Shown here in pieces: positions 27,001 through 39,000 of a stretch of DNA of 64,000 bases. The stretch comes from Tetracentron sinense. Lineage: Eukaryota; Streptophyta; Magnoliopsida; Trochodendrales; Trochodendraceae. Both the position numbers and the translations under genes were made by a program. The notes below the pieces were generated by a model. That model did no database searches and was not told the origin of the DNA. It saw nothing but the letters and a program-made list of their open reading frames with translations. The stretch spans positions 13,398,607 through 13,462,606 of the forward strand of contig CM026568.1 in assembly GCA_015143295.1 (NCBI GenBank), written 5' to 3'. Within the stretch, counting starts at the first letter, position 1; the number at the start of each line of letters is the position of its first letter.

Positions 27001-30000
27001 GCATTCATTGGGTTTTTCTATGGTCTCTTGTGGATTGCATATCCTGATGGTCTACAAAAGCTCGATACCAAAGAAACATAACTTTTAGAGAAAAGATGGG
27101 GAATCTGTGTACCGCCTCCTACTACACTACAGTTTTTCGAGGGTTATTTGGACCGAGTTTATTTGATTCTTAGGCATTCATTGGGTTTTTCTATGGTCTC
27201 TTGTGGATTGCGTATCCTGATGGTCTACAAAAGCTCTATACCAAAGAAACATAACGTTTGGAGAATGATTGCTGGGTGGTTTGTTGGTGCATCTAGGAGG
27301 GAAATTATCGTATTTGGAAGACATCCTCTTTGTTGCATAAGGTTTTTATTATTAAGAAATTTCTAGTGTTTTGGTGTTCTCACTTTAAAGAGTTATCTGT
27401 AGTGAGGATTGCTGATTTTTCTATAAGCGAAATGGTTAATATCCTATAGAGGGGCTATTTGTTTTCTAGCCTTCGAGATTCTATATGCAGTCCCTTACAG
27501 GGTTTTAAAAATTGCTGAGTTAACTCGAAACTCGATCGAGTCAACTCGAACCGGTCAAGTTTCGAACCAATTTGGTTAGAAACTCGGAAGTATAACTCAT
27601 CGAGCCAAAACTCGCCTGACTCATCCGAGTCAACATGACTCAACCTGTCGAGTGGATCTGACTGATCCTTCAAGGGGTTGGGCTTTTAATTTATTTTAAA
27701 ACCCTAAAAATATAAAGAGAATAAAATAGATTTATTTATCTTCGTAACAACGATTGAAGAAGTAGTAGTAGTCTCGGGTAATTTGGAGCAGCGCTGCTAA
27801 AGATCGACGAAATTAAGTGCTTACTTGACGAGATTAGGTATTTACTCGGTGAGATTAGGAATTTACTCGTCAAGATTAGGTGCTTATCTGGCGAGACTAA
27901 GTGTGATGCTACTGAAGCTCGAGGAGATTAGGTTCGTAAACACTCAAGCTTCCATGAATGTGACAGAAACCCGACAAGATCAGTGTAGTCAAGGTGTCGC
28001 CTAGGCGATTTTGGGCCTCTGTCGCCTAGGCGCCCCTCTAGGCGGGCGATCCTAAAAAAAAGTTTTTTTTTTTTTTTTTTTTGCTTTAAAAAATTCCAAA
28101 ATTTCCTAATAAATAAATAAAAAATATAAAATTTCTAAATCGTTTTTTTCACTAAAAAAATCAATAAAGTAGAAATAAGATTCTAAATCGTGCTTATCTG
28201 GCGAGACTAGGCGCTGCCCCCCCTGCCACCCCCCCGGGCAATCGTAGGGGGCTCTGCCTAATATTATACATGGACAATGACACGAATTTGGGTATTTTAC
28301 CCAGATTTTGAAGTGTTTAATACTCCACTATGTTAACATGTCTTTGGTTATGTGATGAATGCTTGTAATAGACTTTTTATTTTATGTTTTTGTGGAATGT
28401 GGGTGTGGAGTTTTGATCTTTTGGATGTTATATATATACGTGATATATATATAATTATATATATATTTATATTAAATTTATCGCCTAGGCAACGCCTAGG
28501 CGTCGCCTAGGCAACGCCTAGGCGTCGCCTAGGCAACGCCTCGCCTAGCCGGGGCTAATCGCCTAGACGCCTTGACTACACTGGACAAGATTAGTGTGAC
28601 AGAAGCATGGAAATAAAAATTGCTGAAACCGATACGAAACGGCCACTACGTATAGGTTTTGGTAGTTCCCTATACGATTTTTATACTGATACGAAACGGG
28701 TGAAACATATTGTTTATCGGTTATTTATGTTTCCATTTATTGTGTAATTATAATTGTGTTTGTTATTTTGTCTTTGAGTCACTTCCCATCGCTTGATATT
28801 TGGTTCCTATAATTCATTTGATTTTTTAAAAATTAGAAAAAAATTATATGTATCACCAGAAACCGATACATATAGGTTTCTGTTGGGACTGATACATCTT
28901 CCGAAACTGTATTTTTTTATCCTTGGACAGAAGATAAGGTGCGCAAAACACTAACTTGGATAACCTCTGTTGTGAAATATACTAAAAAAGAAAAAAATTG
29001 TGTTGTGATATCATTGACCCCTTTACCGTCTCAATTACATGGAGGACTAGCTTCTTCCCTTTGCGTCTTGTAGAAATTAGTTTAGGGTAGTTCGTGAAAT
29101 TGCAGAGTACCAGCTTCCTCCCTCCCTTTGCATTTTGTCCCTCTACGTCTTTGCCAAAATTAGTTCCTAAGCGAAAAAGGGTAGTTTATGAGATCAAGAT
29201 AATAAGAAAAGAAAGGGATCAGAAAGGAGTAATTCCTTGCCCCTCTTCTTCCCTCTGTTGGACTATGCGACCTGTGGTGTGATATACAGTAGAAAAGAAA
29301 TAACAAAATTGGTGTGATATGACTACCTGTACAACATAAAGCATTGATTAGTCTCAGACCCCATTAAAGTAATATACAATATTTTCTGAGCATGTCAGAC
29401 CAAGATAATAAAATAAATAAAGTATTCTTTGAATGCATGGATGTTGGAGTTGAGCTTTTGAGCATTAGAGGTCTTATTAGTTTGGCCTATAGTTCAAAAA
29501 CCTGGCGAGTCACCCGAGTAACTCGGCCGGGTTACTTGACTTGACTGAATTTCTAGTCGAGTCGCCTCAAAACTCGAAGGACGCACTATTTGCCGAGTTA
29601 CTCGAGTGACTCGATCGAGTCAAACAAAGTTTTTCGACTCGCTGGACTAGGTCGAGTCACAGAAGGGTAATTTTATTAGTTTTTTTAAACCTAAACTCGA
29701 ACGTCATGCTATTTTTGCATCATATTTTTTTGGGTCTACAAAGACAACCTACTATGGGTTCTGTTAAACCTAGTTTATAGGTTTGAGGTTGTAAACCAGC
29801 GTACTTTGAGTTCTTTTAACCCAGGTTTTTCAAGTTATTACATATATATTCCGAGTTGGACCGATTCGAATTTTTTTCGAGTTTTCCGAGTTACTCGACC
29901 TGGCCAACTTTCGAGTCGAGTTGAGTCGAGTTTTTGGGTTTTTGAACTACGGTTTGGCCTATCAACCATTGAACACAAAGAAAAAGGAATCATCTAACGG

Positions 30001-33000
30001 TTGTTCTTCCTTTGAAAAATTCTTTGTAGAGCAAAAGACAGGAGGGTGTTTGTGTTTAGCATTTAACTTCATCATCATTTCAATCTTGCTTTCTCCCCAA
30101 GCAAGCTTTGCATCTCACTTCTCAATAAATGAAGCTTGAAACATGAGCAATGCAATAATTTTTCTTTAGTGGGTATTTTGGTTGTCTCTATCTACACTCA
30201 CCCCAACTCACTTTATGCCTATTTTTTAAAACTATGGTTAGTGCCTTAGTTGGATTAATATGTCTTTGGTGGGGCACCATTTGCAATCACGGCTCACCCC
30301 ACTCTTTGCATGTTCCTTTTTTACTATGGTTAGTGCCTTAGTGGGATTAATATGTCTTTGGTGGGGCACCATCTGCAATCACGGCTCACCCCACTCTTTG
30401 CATGTTCTTTTTTTACTATGGTTAGTGCCTTAGTGGGGTTAGTATGTCTTTGGTCAAATAATAATTATGTAATGTTGATTGATTGTTTATAATATATTGG
30501 TTGATCACCATCTAAACGTGAACAATGCAATATATTGATTGATCCGTATAATATGTGAACAAATACCAGCATGTTGAAATAGTAATTAATATTCATTATA
30601 TAAGTTATTTTTAAAATAAATTTTGCAATTTATTTTTTATTCATAAATATTTGGGCTCCCAGATAGGTTAGGGGCCCTCATGGGGTGGGATTGTGGAAAG
30701 GTATCATGGCGGTAGCAAGTTTGCTAGAACCATTCTTCTCATTTAGAGTGGGTAATGAGGTGGAGGTTCGTTTTTGGAAGAATGTGTGGTGTGGTGAGAG
30801 CAGTCTTGGGGTTCGGTTTGAAAGTCTCTTCCGTCTAGCCCTAGACAAAATCGCATTAGTAGCAGACTGCTTTGAGATGCGTAACGATGAGGTTATTTGG
30901 ACCTTGAGATTGAGGCGGTCCTTGAATGATTGGAAAATTGACGAATATTGCACTTCTTTACAATCATTACAACCTTATGTACCTCGGCCACTCAGTAGAG
31001 ATACACGGATTTGGACTAGGGATAACAAGGGTCGGTTCTCAATGAGATCATTGCTAAAAACTCTTGAGCCAAGCTCTTCCTGCTCTTTGCCTCATAAGTT
31101 TGTGTGAAATCCTCTAATTCCGTTGAAAGTTGTTTTCTTCCTTTGGACCGGAGCTCTAGATAAAATTCTCATCTATGACAACTTGAACAACCAGTGCTAC
31201 ACGTGCCTCCTTGCGGAAGAGCCAGCAGATCATTTGTTGCTACATTGTCACATTGCTCATGAGATTTTGGGATAGTTTCTTAACCGGGTTGTGGTAGCCT
31301 AGGTCTTCCTTAACTCAATTTAGAATTCTTTATTTTGCTGGTCTAGAGCTAGTGTGGTGGGTGATCTTGTGGCAATTTAGTCTATTCTACCCGGGGCTAT
31401 AGCTTGGGCCTTTTGGAAGGAAAGGTATTCTAGAGCCTTCGAGAATTCGTCTTCTTCAATTCCTCAAATATGTGCGCGCATAAGACATTCAGTTTCGGAA
31501 TGGTTGTCAATTAGCCGCATGTCTGCAAGTTTGGGAGCCCATCTCTGAGAAATGTAGTATTTTTTTAGTAGTTTTCCTATCTTTTCTTTTTGTAGTCATA
31601 TAGTAGTCTGTTTTCAGCTTAGATGGTTACTTCTCAGTAATCTCCAGGTTCTGCTTGTATTTCCTTTTTTCTTTCAATATATATATCTCTTCATTACTGA
31701 TTAAAAAAAAATATATTATTCATAGATATAATATTATATTAGGTGTAGTCTTACTATTAATATTTAATTCATACTACTTATATATATATATATGTATAAT
31801 AAATATTGTAAAGATATTATATTTTTCGAGTTATAGATTTTGAGTTTTGGCTGAGTTTCCAAGTTGACTCGATTCAGCAAGGTCTCTAGTCGATCCGCAT
31901 TTCCGTGTTTTAAAACACTGGTCCCTTGTTATCTTTATATTCTTTGGATCATAGCAATCTCTAGTGTAATCAGCCTTTTGGATATCCTTTCTTTCTCGTG
32001 AATAAATTCTCTTCTATCCTCATTAAAAATAAGAAACTACCAGGTATTCCAACACTTACCATTTTAGTGGTACGCTTACTGCAAATGTATGTAATTGTTA
32101 TATACAACATAAAATAATGAGGTTCTAGTGGTTTTGGTGCAATCTAGTTTTTGTTTAGAGGTATAGATATTAAGGCAAATTAATAAAACCCTAGCGTCTA
32201 TTAGATGAATTTTCAAAGACTACCCTGAATTTTTCACATTAACTAAAATCTCCTTATTGATACGTTAGCTGAACATGGGTTGATGACATTATGGTTGTTT
32301 ACTGGATGGAAAACCCTGATACATCCTGCTCCATATCAATCATTCTATCTTGAAATTAGTAAAGGCTTTTAATACTAAAGATGTTGGGAGTTGTGATGAT
32401 TGTAGTAATTTAAAGTTACAAGTATTGGATTATATGCGTTGGTTGTGTGCTTGACAGATATGCACATATAACCGTTATTTGCTTACTCTTCATTTATGCA
32501 TAAAGGGCACACATTTCTTTTCATTTCTGCTAAATTGGACGTAGTATCACATGGTTCAACACATTGATCAGCTAGTGATATTAATAATTAATATATTTTT
32601 TTCGGAAGTTTAATATACATTTATATAATTTTAATCAATTTCTATTTATGTTGGTGCATTTTTACCATATAAAAAGATTCTTTGAACTAATAATGATATT
32701 ATATAAACATTTAAATGGTAAATTAATTGTAGAAGTCATTAATGAGTCGGGTTTTCTAGGTCAAGGTTTTGAATGTCGATATCGCGAGATGTCGCACCTT
32801 GAAGAAAAGATATATTTACGAAGAATATATTACACATAGAAGAACGAATTGGGAAAAAATATGAAAATTGTTTAAGCGAAACTTCAGAAATTCTTAAAAT
32901 GGATGTTAATCTACATTTGAGAAAAAAAAAATTAAAACAAAAGTATATAAAAAATGCAATGGGAAGGGGGGCAAAGATGTGCACTGACGACAATTATGAT

Positions 33001-36000
33001 TGACTAAAATTGATATAACTTATATAAAATATATCATTAATCTCCTTAATCAATCATAGCAATAAAAACTCAGAATCAGAGTTCCATATATAATCCATCC
33101 ATGATTCAACCCATCCCAAGAACTACAATTAGAGCCACATGGAGTTAAGGTAAAAAAATATTAAATTTTTTTAGTTTGGCCCAGTTTCTCCTCCCTAAAG
33201 TAAGATTTGAATTTTGAGCTTAGAAATTTAGTGCAATTTGCACTAGTTTAGCTCTAATGACATACTAATTATGTAAATTCTCATTCTAATTTGAAGAAAA
33301 TTCTTATAGTTTAGAGAAATTTTGTCAAAGGTAGTGCAAATGGGGTACACTTCGACTCCAAATGACAAATGTCTGTAGATGTGAGTATAGTAACAAAATT
33401 CTTCAAATTTTTGAAAAAATCGCGAATTATTCTCGAATTTTAGGTGTGCCAAATTATTCTCCGAATTTTTTTGTGAATTTTATGTTTGCTGAATTATTCC
33501 CAAATTTTTCCCGATTTGGCGACTTATTCTCGAATTTCATGAATGATTTCCGAATTATTCTTGAATTTCACAATAATTCGTTTAGTTTGAGAAAGTAAAC
33601 AACTTATTTTGTATATCATCTAATCAAATTGTTGGATATCTTTTCATAATTATTATTTTTTTCTCGAATTGTTCCCCGAATATTTCTCGAATTTTTTCGA
33701 ACTTGACCCTTGCCGAATTATCCCGAGCCCCAACTATGTCACTATGAACAAGGTTCGAAATTTCGATAATATCGGCGATATTTTTTGATATCGGTGGTCA
33801 CCGATGTATAGATACTCTGTTGGGAAAAAATTACACCATGTCGGGAGATATTGGCCAAATCTGTAAAAAATTAACTGTTTTCCCTTTTTTTTTTTTTTGC
33901 TGATGCACATGCATCATCCAAAAAAACAAAAGAAAAATCACGGATTGAAATCAGTCCTCACTCCATAATCTTTGATTTAAAAATAAAAAATGGTTGAGAC
34001 TAGAGAAGAAAGAAGAGGGAGGCAAGAGGGTCCATACCTCTCACCGTGGGTTGTTGACATCACCGTGTGCCCGTGGGTTGTAGCCATTGCCGTCAAGGTT
34101 ATCCCCTCTCTCTCTTCCTTTCCAAGCTCAGTCTGAGCTTTTTTTTTTGGGTTCTGTTGATATCAGCAAATATGATGAGGCTTAGCCTCTTATTTTGTAA
34201 CTTAAGTAACGCTAAGTTCTTGAGAAGGGAATTCTAGGGTCACTCCTAGCCCTATGTAATAACATATTCTCTTATGTTTTAACTAAGTAACCCTAACAAG
34301 GGTATGCTAAGGTCACTCCAAGTCCTATGTCATTAAACATATTTATCTTGTGTTTTAACTTAAGTAACCTTAACAAGGGTATGCTAGGGTCACTCCTAGT
34401 CCTATGTCATTAAACATATTTCTCTCTTATGTTTTAACTTAAGTAACCCTAATAAGGGTATGCTAGGGTCACTCCTATATCATTAAACATTCTTCTTTAA
34501 TTGTCATGTTAAAAAGTATTAAAATTTTAATATAAGGCCTAATATTGATTTACATTATACACCAAATTATATTATACACCTAATGACAAAAATTAATATT
34601 GATTTATACTATACACAAAAAAAAAATGTATTAGAATTGTAATATAAGCCTTTTTTATTTTAAAGATTATACATGAAATTCATGAATATTTTATTTAGTT
34701 AGGAATTTTAATAATGTTTTATTATAATTATTAATAGTTAATAATTCTAAATAATGTACTTAGTAATATGAACTTCGACCAAATAATATAACTTATTTAA
34801 CTAACAAGGGTATTAACTATTCCAACGTTTCCTGAAGATTCACTGCAAAATTCCATGTTTTGCCATTTTTAACAAAATCACCGATAAATGATATATCTCC
34901 GATATATCTTTTTTCTACGGCTCGACATGTCGAGCGATATCGACATTTAGAACCTTGACTATGAATGTGAGTACCAAAGTAGTGATTTCTCAAAAAAATG
35001 AAAAAATTCTTCAAACTCCTACAAAATCTCTAAAATTCCTCGTGTTTGGTCAATATTTTCCCATTTTATAGTCTAAGGAACGAAATATCCCTATCTTAGA
35101 AAAGATATATCTGAAATATCGAGCAATATATCGGGGATTTAAAAAAAAATGCATGTGAGGGATATTTCACACCTCTGCGATATCAAAAGATGTTTAAGAT
35201 ATATCGGAAATATCAAGGATATTTCAAACCATGTCCTAGGTTGCAATGCTTGACACCTCATATTAGTCTCTTTTTAACATACCCATGGAAATAAAAATCG
35301 CCGAAACTGATACGAAATGGGCGATATGTATTGGTTTCGGTAGTGCCCTGTATGATATTTATATTGATATGAAACGAGCAATACGTATCGTTTATTAGTT
35401 ATTTATGTTTTAATCCATTGTGTTTGCTACTTTGTTTTTTAGTCACTTCCCATTACTTTATATTTGGTTCCTATAACTTATTTGATTTTTTAACATTTAA
35501 TTTGATTTTATTTCTAGAAAAAGAAAAAATTATAGTATCGCCCGAACCCGATACAGAAACCGATACATGTAGGTTTGGGACCGATACATCCCCCGAAACC
35601 TAATTTTTAATCCTTGAACGTACCTCTTAATTTGATTCTCGCTTCACTTTGCTGTTACAAAGTAGTCTTGGTGGAGAGTTTTCTGTTGTTTGGCTGTGCT
35701 TTTTCATCATTCCTTGTGATTTGATATGTTCTCTGGCACTTACATATTCTACTTGGTGAGACCAAGGCACTTTACTGGATCGGTGCATCCGAACGGGAGA
35801 CCTATTGATCAACTTTTTTGAGCAGGATTCTGAGAATGACCACATCTACCATTCAGAGCTTTTCACTCTGAAAAAGAGGATGGCAAGAGGAGAATCTCAA
35901 AAGATTTCCTTTACTGTACCGATATTTGAACCACATCCACCTCAATACTACATTCGTGCTGTCTCTGACTCTTGGTTGCATGCAGAGGCTTTGCACACTA

Positions 36001-39000
36001 TCTCTTTTCAAAATCTGACGTTGCCAGAGGTGAGAATGTTTAGATACCTTGAATTGTAATTCCTTTTATAGCAACTTCAGATGCTCTTATGGATTTTCTG
36101 TCTTATGTAAAAAATTCAGGCTTCTACATCCCACACAGAACTTCTAGATTTGAAGCCTCTTCCTGTGAGTTCACTCGGAAATAAAACTTACGAAGACTTG
36201 TACAAGTTTTCACACTTCAATCCAATTCAAACACAGGTATGCATGCGGTAGTTGTTCTTACAGTAACCTAATCACGAGTTCTCTTGGTTTACAACCATTT
36301 CTGAATCAAGTTTCATTGCCTGCACTTCAACTTGTCAGACCTTCTATCTCCTATATCACACAAACAACAATGTTCTCTTAGGAGCTCCTACAGGAAGCGG
36401 AAAAACTATATCAGCTGAACTTGCAATGCTTCATCTCTTTAATACTCAGCCTGACATGAAGGTATGCATGTTATTTTACTCTATGCAATTGAGACAGTTC
36501 ATCTTTCCTTATGTCCTTTTTTCTTTATATATATTTTTCTTAAGTAGTGTCTCACATTTGCAAGGCAGAGCCACGTGTCCCACAGTCATCATACTAGGAC
36601 TTCATTTATAGTACTTTTTGCTTTACATCTATTATCTTTACTGGTTCATTGACGAAATTTTACCTTGTGTCATGCAATCCGTATTGTGTTCTGGGGCCCA
36701 ACCACCATCAATCAAGACTTTAATGGCCTTGATGACCTTACTGGGTCCTTGACAGAAACTTTTTCTCTTGGATAAGCATAGCCCAAAATTCACTGATCAT
36801 CCAGTCTTAACATCTTCAATAGGGTTGCAACAATGTTATATACCATATGGTTAAATTGTCCAATCATTGTGAACCTTGGGGTATGACCCACCAATCGAAT
36901 TGTTAGGATATGTGAGTTGGTGGTGAGAAGTGCAGTATGGGGTGCAGGTCATAAAAAATTGTTTATGTTGCATAACAATTTTTTGTTAATTTAGTAACAT
37001 ATATGTAACTATTATATTATATCATCTCAAACTTAACACACAAACACATGTCCACCTGTTTAAGTCACATAAATTTTACTTAATTCTCTTGATACAAAGT
37101 ACACTGAGATGCTTAAATGATTGTCTACATGCAGGTTATTTACATAGCACCTCTGAAGGCTATTGTCCGGGAAAGAATGAATGATTGGAGAAAACGTCTT
37201 GTTGCTCATCTCGGGAAAAAAATGGTAAAATACAAGATCCATCATTGGTCGTGCAGAAACAATTTAAATATGTAGTAGATGAACTAATTTGCTACTGCTG
37301 TCAGGTTGAGATGACTGGGGATTATACTCCAGATTTAAAGGCACTATTGTCCGCAGATATTATAATTTCCACTCCTGAAAAGTGGGATGGTATCAGTCGT
37401 AACTGGCATAGTCGAAGCTATGTGACAAAGGTTAACTCTCTTTTAATATTTCTATTATTCACTACTGTTACCCTTCAATAATTATTGTAACTGTTATTAT
37501 TATTACAATATATTTCCCTGAACTTCTACACTGTATGCACTATGAGTATTCTGTCTGGTCATTCTAAATGCTCACAAGTTAATCTGTAGGTTGGGCTTGT
37601 GATTTTGGATGAAATTCACTTGCTTGGAGCTGATCGTGGACCCATTCTTGAGGTATTCCCTTATATATTATTCTTTTGAACATTGCACTCACTTCAATTA
37701 ATAATTAAGTCTAGATTCTAAGAAATTTTAACTTAGTGGCGGCACCTTAATGAATATAATTGTTGCATGGATATTGCATGAACACCAGCTTTCTTGCATT
37801 ATCTGTTTTGGAAATGTAATTTATCAGAAATTTTCCCAATTTGTGCTTACCATCCCTTCAGTTTATAAGAAATCACTCAATCTGCAGCTTTAGAGGTTGG
37901 AATCAGTTGTTGGTCATCTTATAAATCAAGAACAATCTATCAAGGCAATGATGTATGTTAGGTCTATGTTTGTAATTGACGAATTCCGTTGTCAAAACTG
38001 TGTCAAGTTGTGTGTCTTGACTCTTGAGTCATGTCCATCCTGATTTGAATTGTTTGTGAGGATGAAGATTCAATGGGATCGACTGAAGCACATCATTCCT
38101 GAAGCCTTGTTCTCATCAAGTTAGGATGGTAAGTGACCTAGATACCCTTGTCTGCACCTTAGGTGAATTGACCTAGAAATACTTTATACCTTAGGTGATT
38201 AGGGTCTTGACCTTAGCTTAAGGAATAACAGTCTAAAGCTCAAGCTGGAAAAGATATGGAGCAATTTCACTCGAGTGAGCCTGATTTGGCTCGAACGAAC
38301 CGTATCTCGCTCGAGCGAATGTGATAGTCCAGTAATTAAGAAATGTGACCAAACCATTCAAGCTCTCAGGTTTTGACAATCTTACTCAAGCGAGATCCAA
38401 CGAGTCAAAATTTTAAAAGCTTAAAATCTGTTTTTAGGGTTCCATATATATAGATTCTATTCCCTATAATTAAACAAGAGAGTAAGGTGTTCTTCAAAAA
38501 ACCTAGGGTTTCCTACATTGTTTTGTGAGATCTTATTGAAACCCTTCTCTCCTCCTCTAGAGAAGCTTGTCCTTTTAAATAGATCCGTACTTGCTTCATG
38601 AGGTTTCTCAGTGTTGAGAAAACCATCTAGAGATTTTCAAACCACATGTTTGAAATCTCAAATCATTGAGTGGTTGTTGGTGAAAACCAAAGCCTTCCTT
38701 GATGGAGATTGATCATCTGAATTGAGGCTGATGGTGCTTGAGAGAAGGCTAGGCCGGTGAGGAGCCGGAGCCGTTACGGTCGAGATTGAGCTTTCTAGTT
38801 CGTGGGTTGAAAAGGCGGGTAGAACTGGTTACTGTGGATCATCGTGTCGAGTCCAGTTGGGTATAGTTCGAGTCTTCTAAGTTGATTACTTTTCTCTTAG
38901 TGCAAAATGTTTGAGTGTTCTAAGTCGATTACTTTTCTCTTAGTGCATATTTTGCTGGACCTGGAAGGGTTTTTCCACATTAAAATTCTGTGTTTATGGT

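Larger units (their letters stand above)
27498..31920. mobile_element. CGAGT-word hAT-like element, 4.4 kb, host to further insertions
   Basis: Ends cagggttttaaaa and (reversed) cagtgttttaaaacac; flanks gtccctta and gtcccttg match at 7 of 8. L1-A tail sequence resumes directly at the right flank. The left end (27510-27660) and right end (31830-31910) are packed with gagtcaactcg-type words. Inside lie 27981-28583, 28606-28925, 29488-29951 and an L1 copy at 30651-31715, so the element proper is about 2 kb. Confidence 0.85.
17460..32040 (+). mobile_element. LINE-1 element (L1-A), split by later insertions
   Basis: Pieces read in L1 order on one strand. ORF1-like DUF4283 sequence ([19 protein letters not shown], then [16 protein letters not shown] in other frames) is at 18250-18400. 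Endonuclease sequence (IISWNSKGI near 20740; [15 protein letters not shown], to about 21300) and [19 protein letters not shown] (21717-21775) follow. Reverse transcriptase ([28 protein letters not shown]-like) is at about 24670-25260. A zf-RVT part ([11 protein letters not shown]-like) is at 26940-27450, and a tail at 31921-32040 ends in an A-rich stretch. Removing inserted elements leaves about 5.5 kb, a normal plant L1 length. Frames change repeatedly, so it is dead. The 5' border is approximate. Confidence 0.8.
32762..35233. mobile_element. GATATCG-word hAT-like element, copy 2 (outer)
   Basis: Starts caaggttttgaatgtcgata and ends atatttcaaaccatg; flanks ttctaggt and tcctaggt match at 7 of 8. 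It aligns with 22538-23670. About half its length is a second element of the same word type (33749-34957). Without that it is about 1.26 kb, close to copy 1 (1.13 kb). Confidence 0.9.
16550..35825 (+). other. Giant intron F-G, 19,276 bases
   Basis: Canonical GT..AG ends join WWILVE to DSENDH in frame. The interior holds a shattered LINE-1 (about 17460-32040) carrying many nested insertions, then two nested hAT-like elements and one small one. At least ten separate insertions account for most of the length. Confidence 0.93.

Noticed and set aside
37185-37481. A 98-codon frame overlapping exons J and K
   Set aside because: It is out of frame with exon J and reads through an intron; the spliced helicase frame explains the coding signal.
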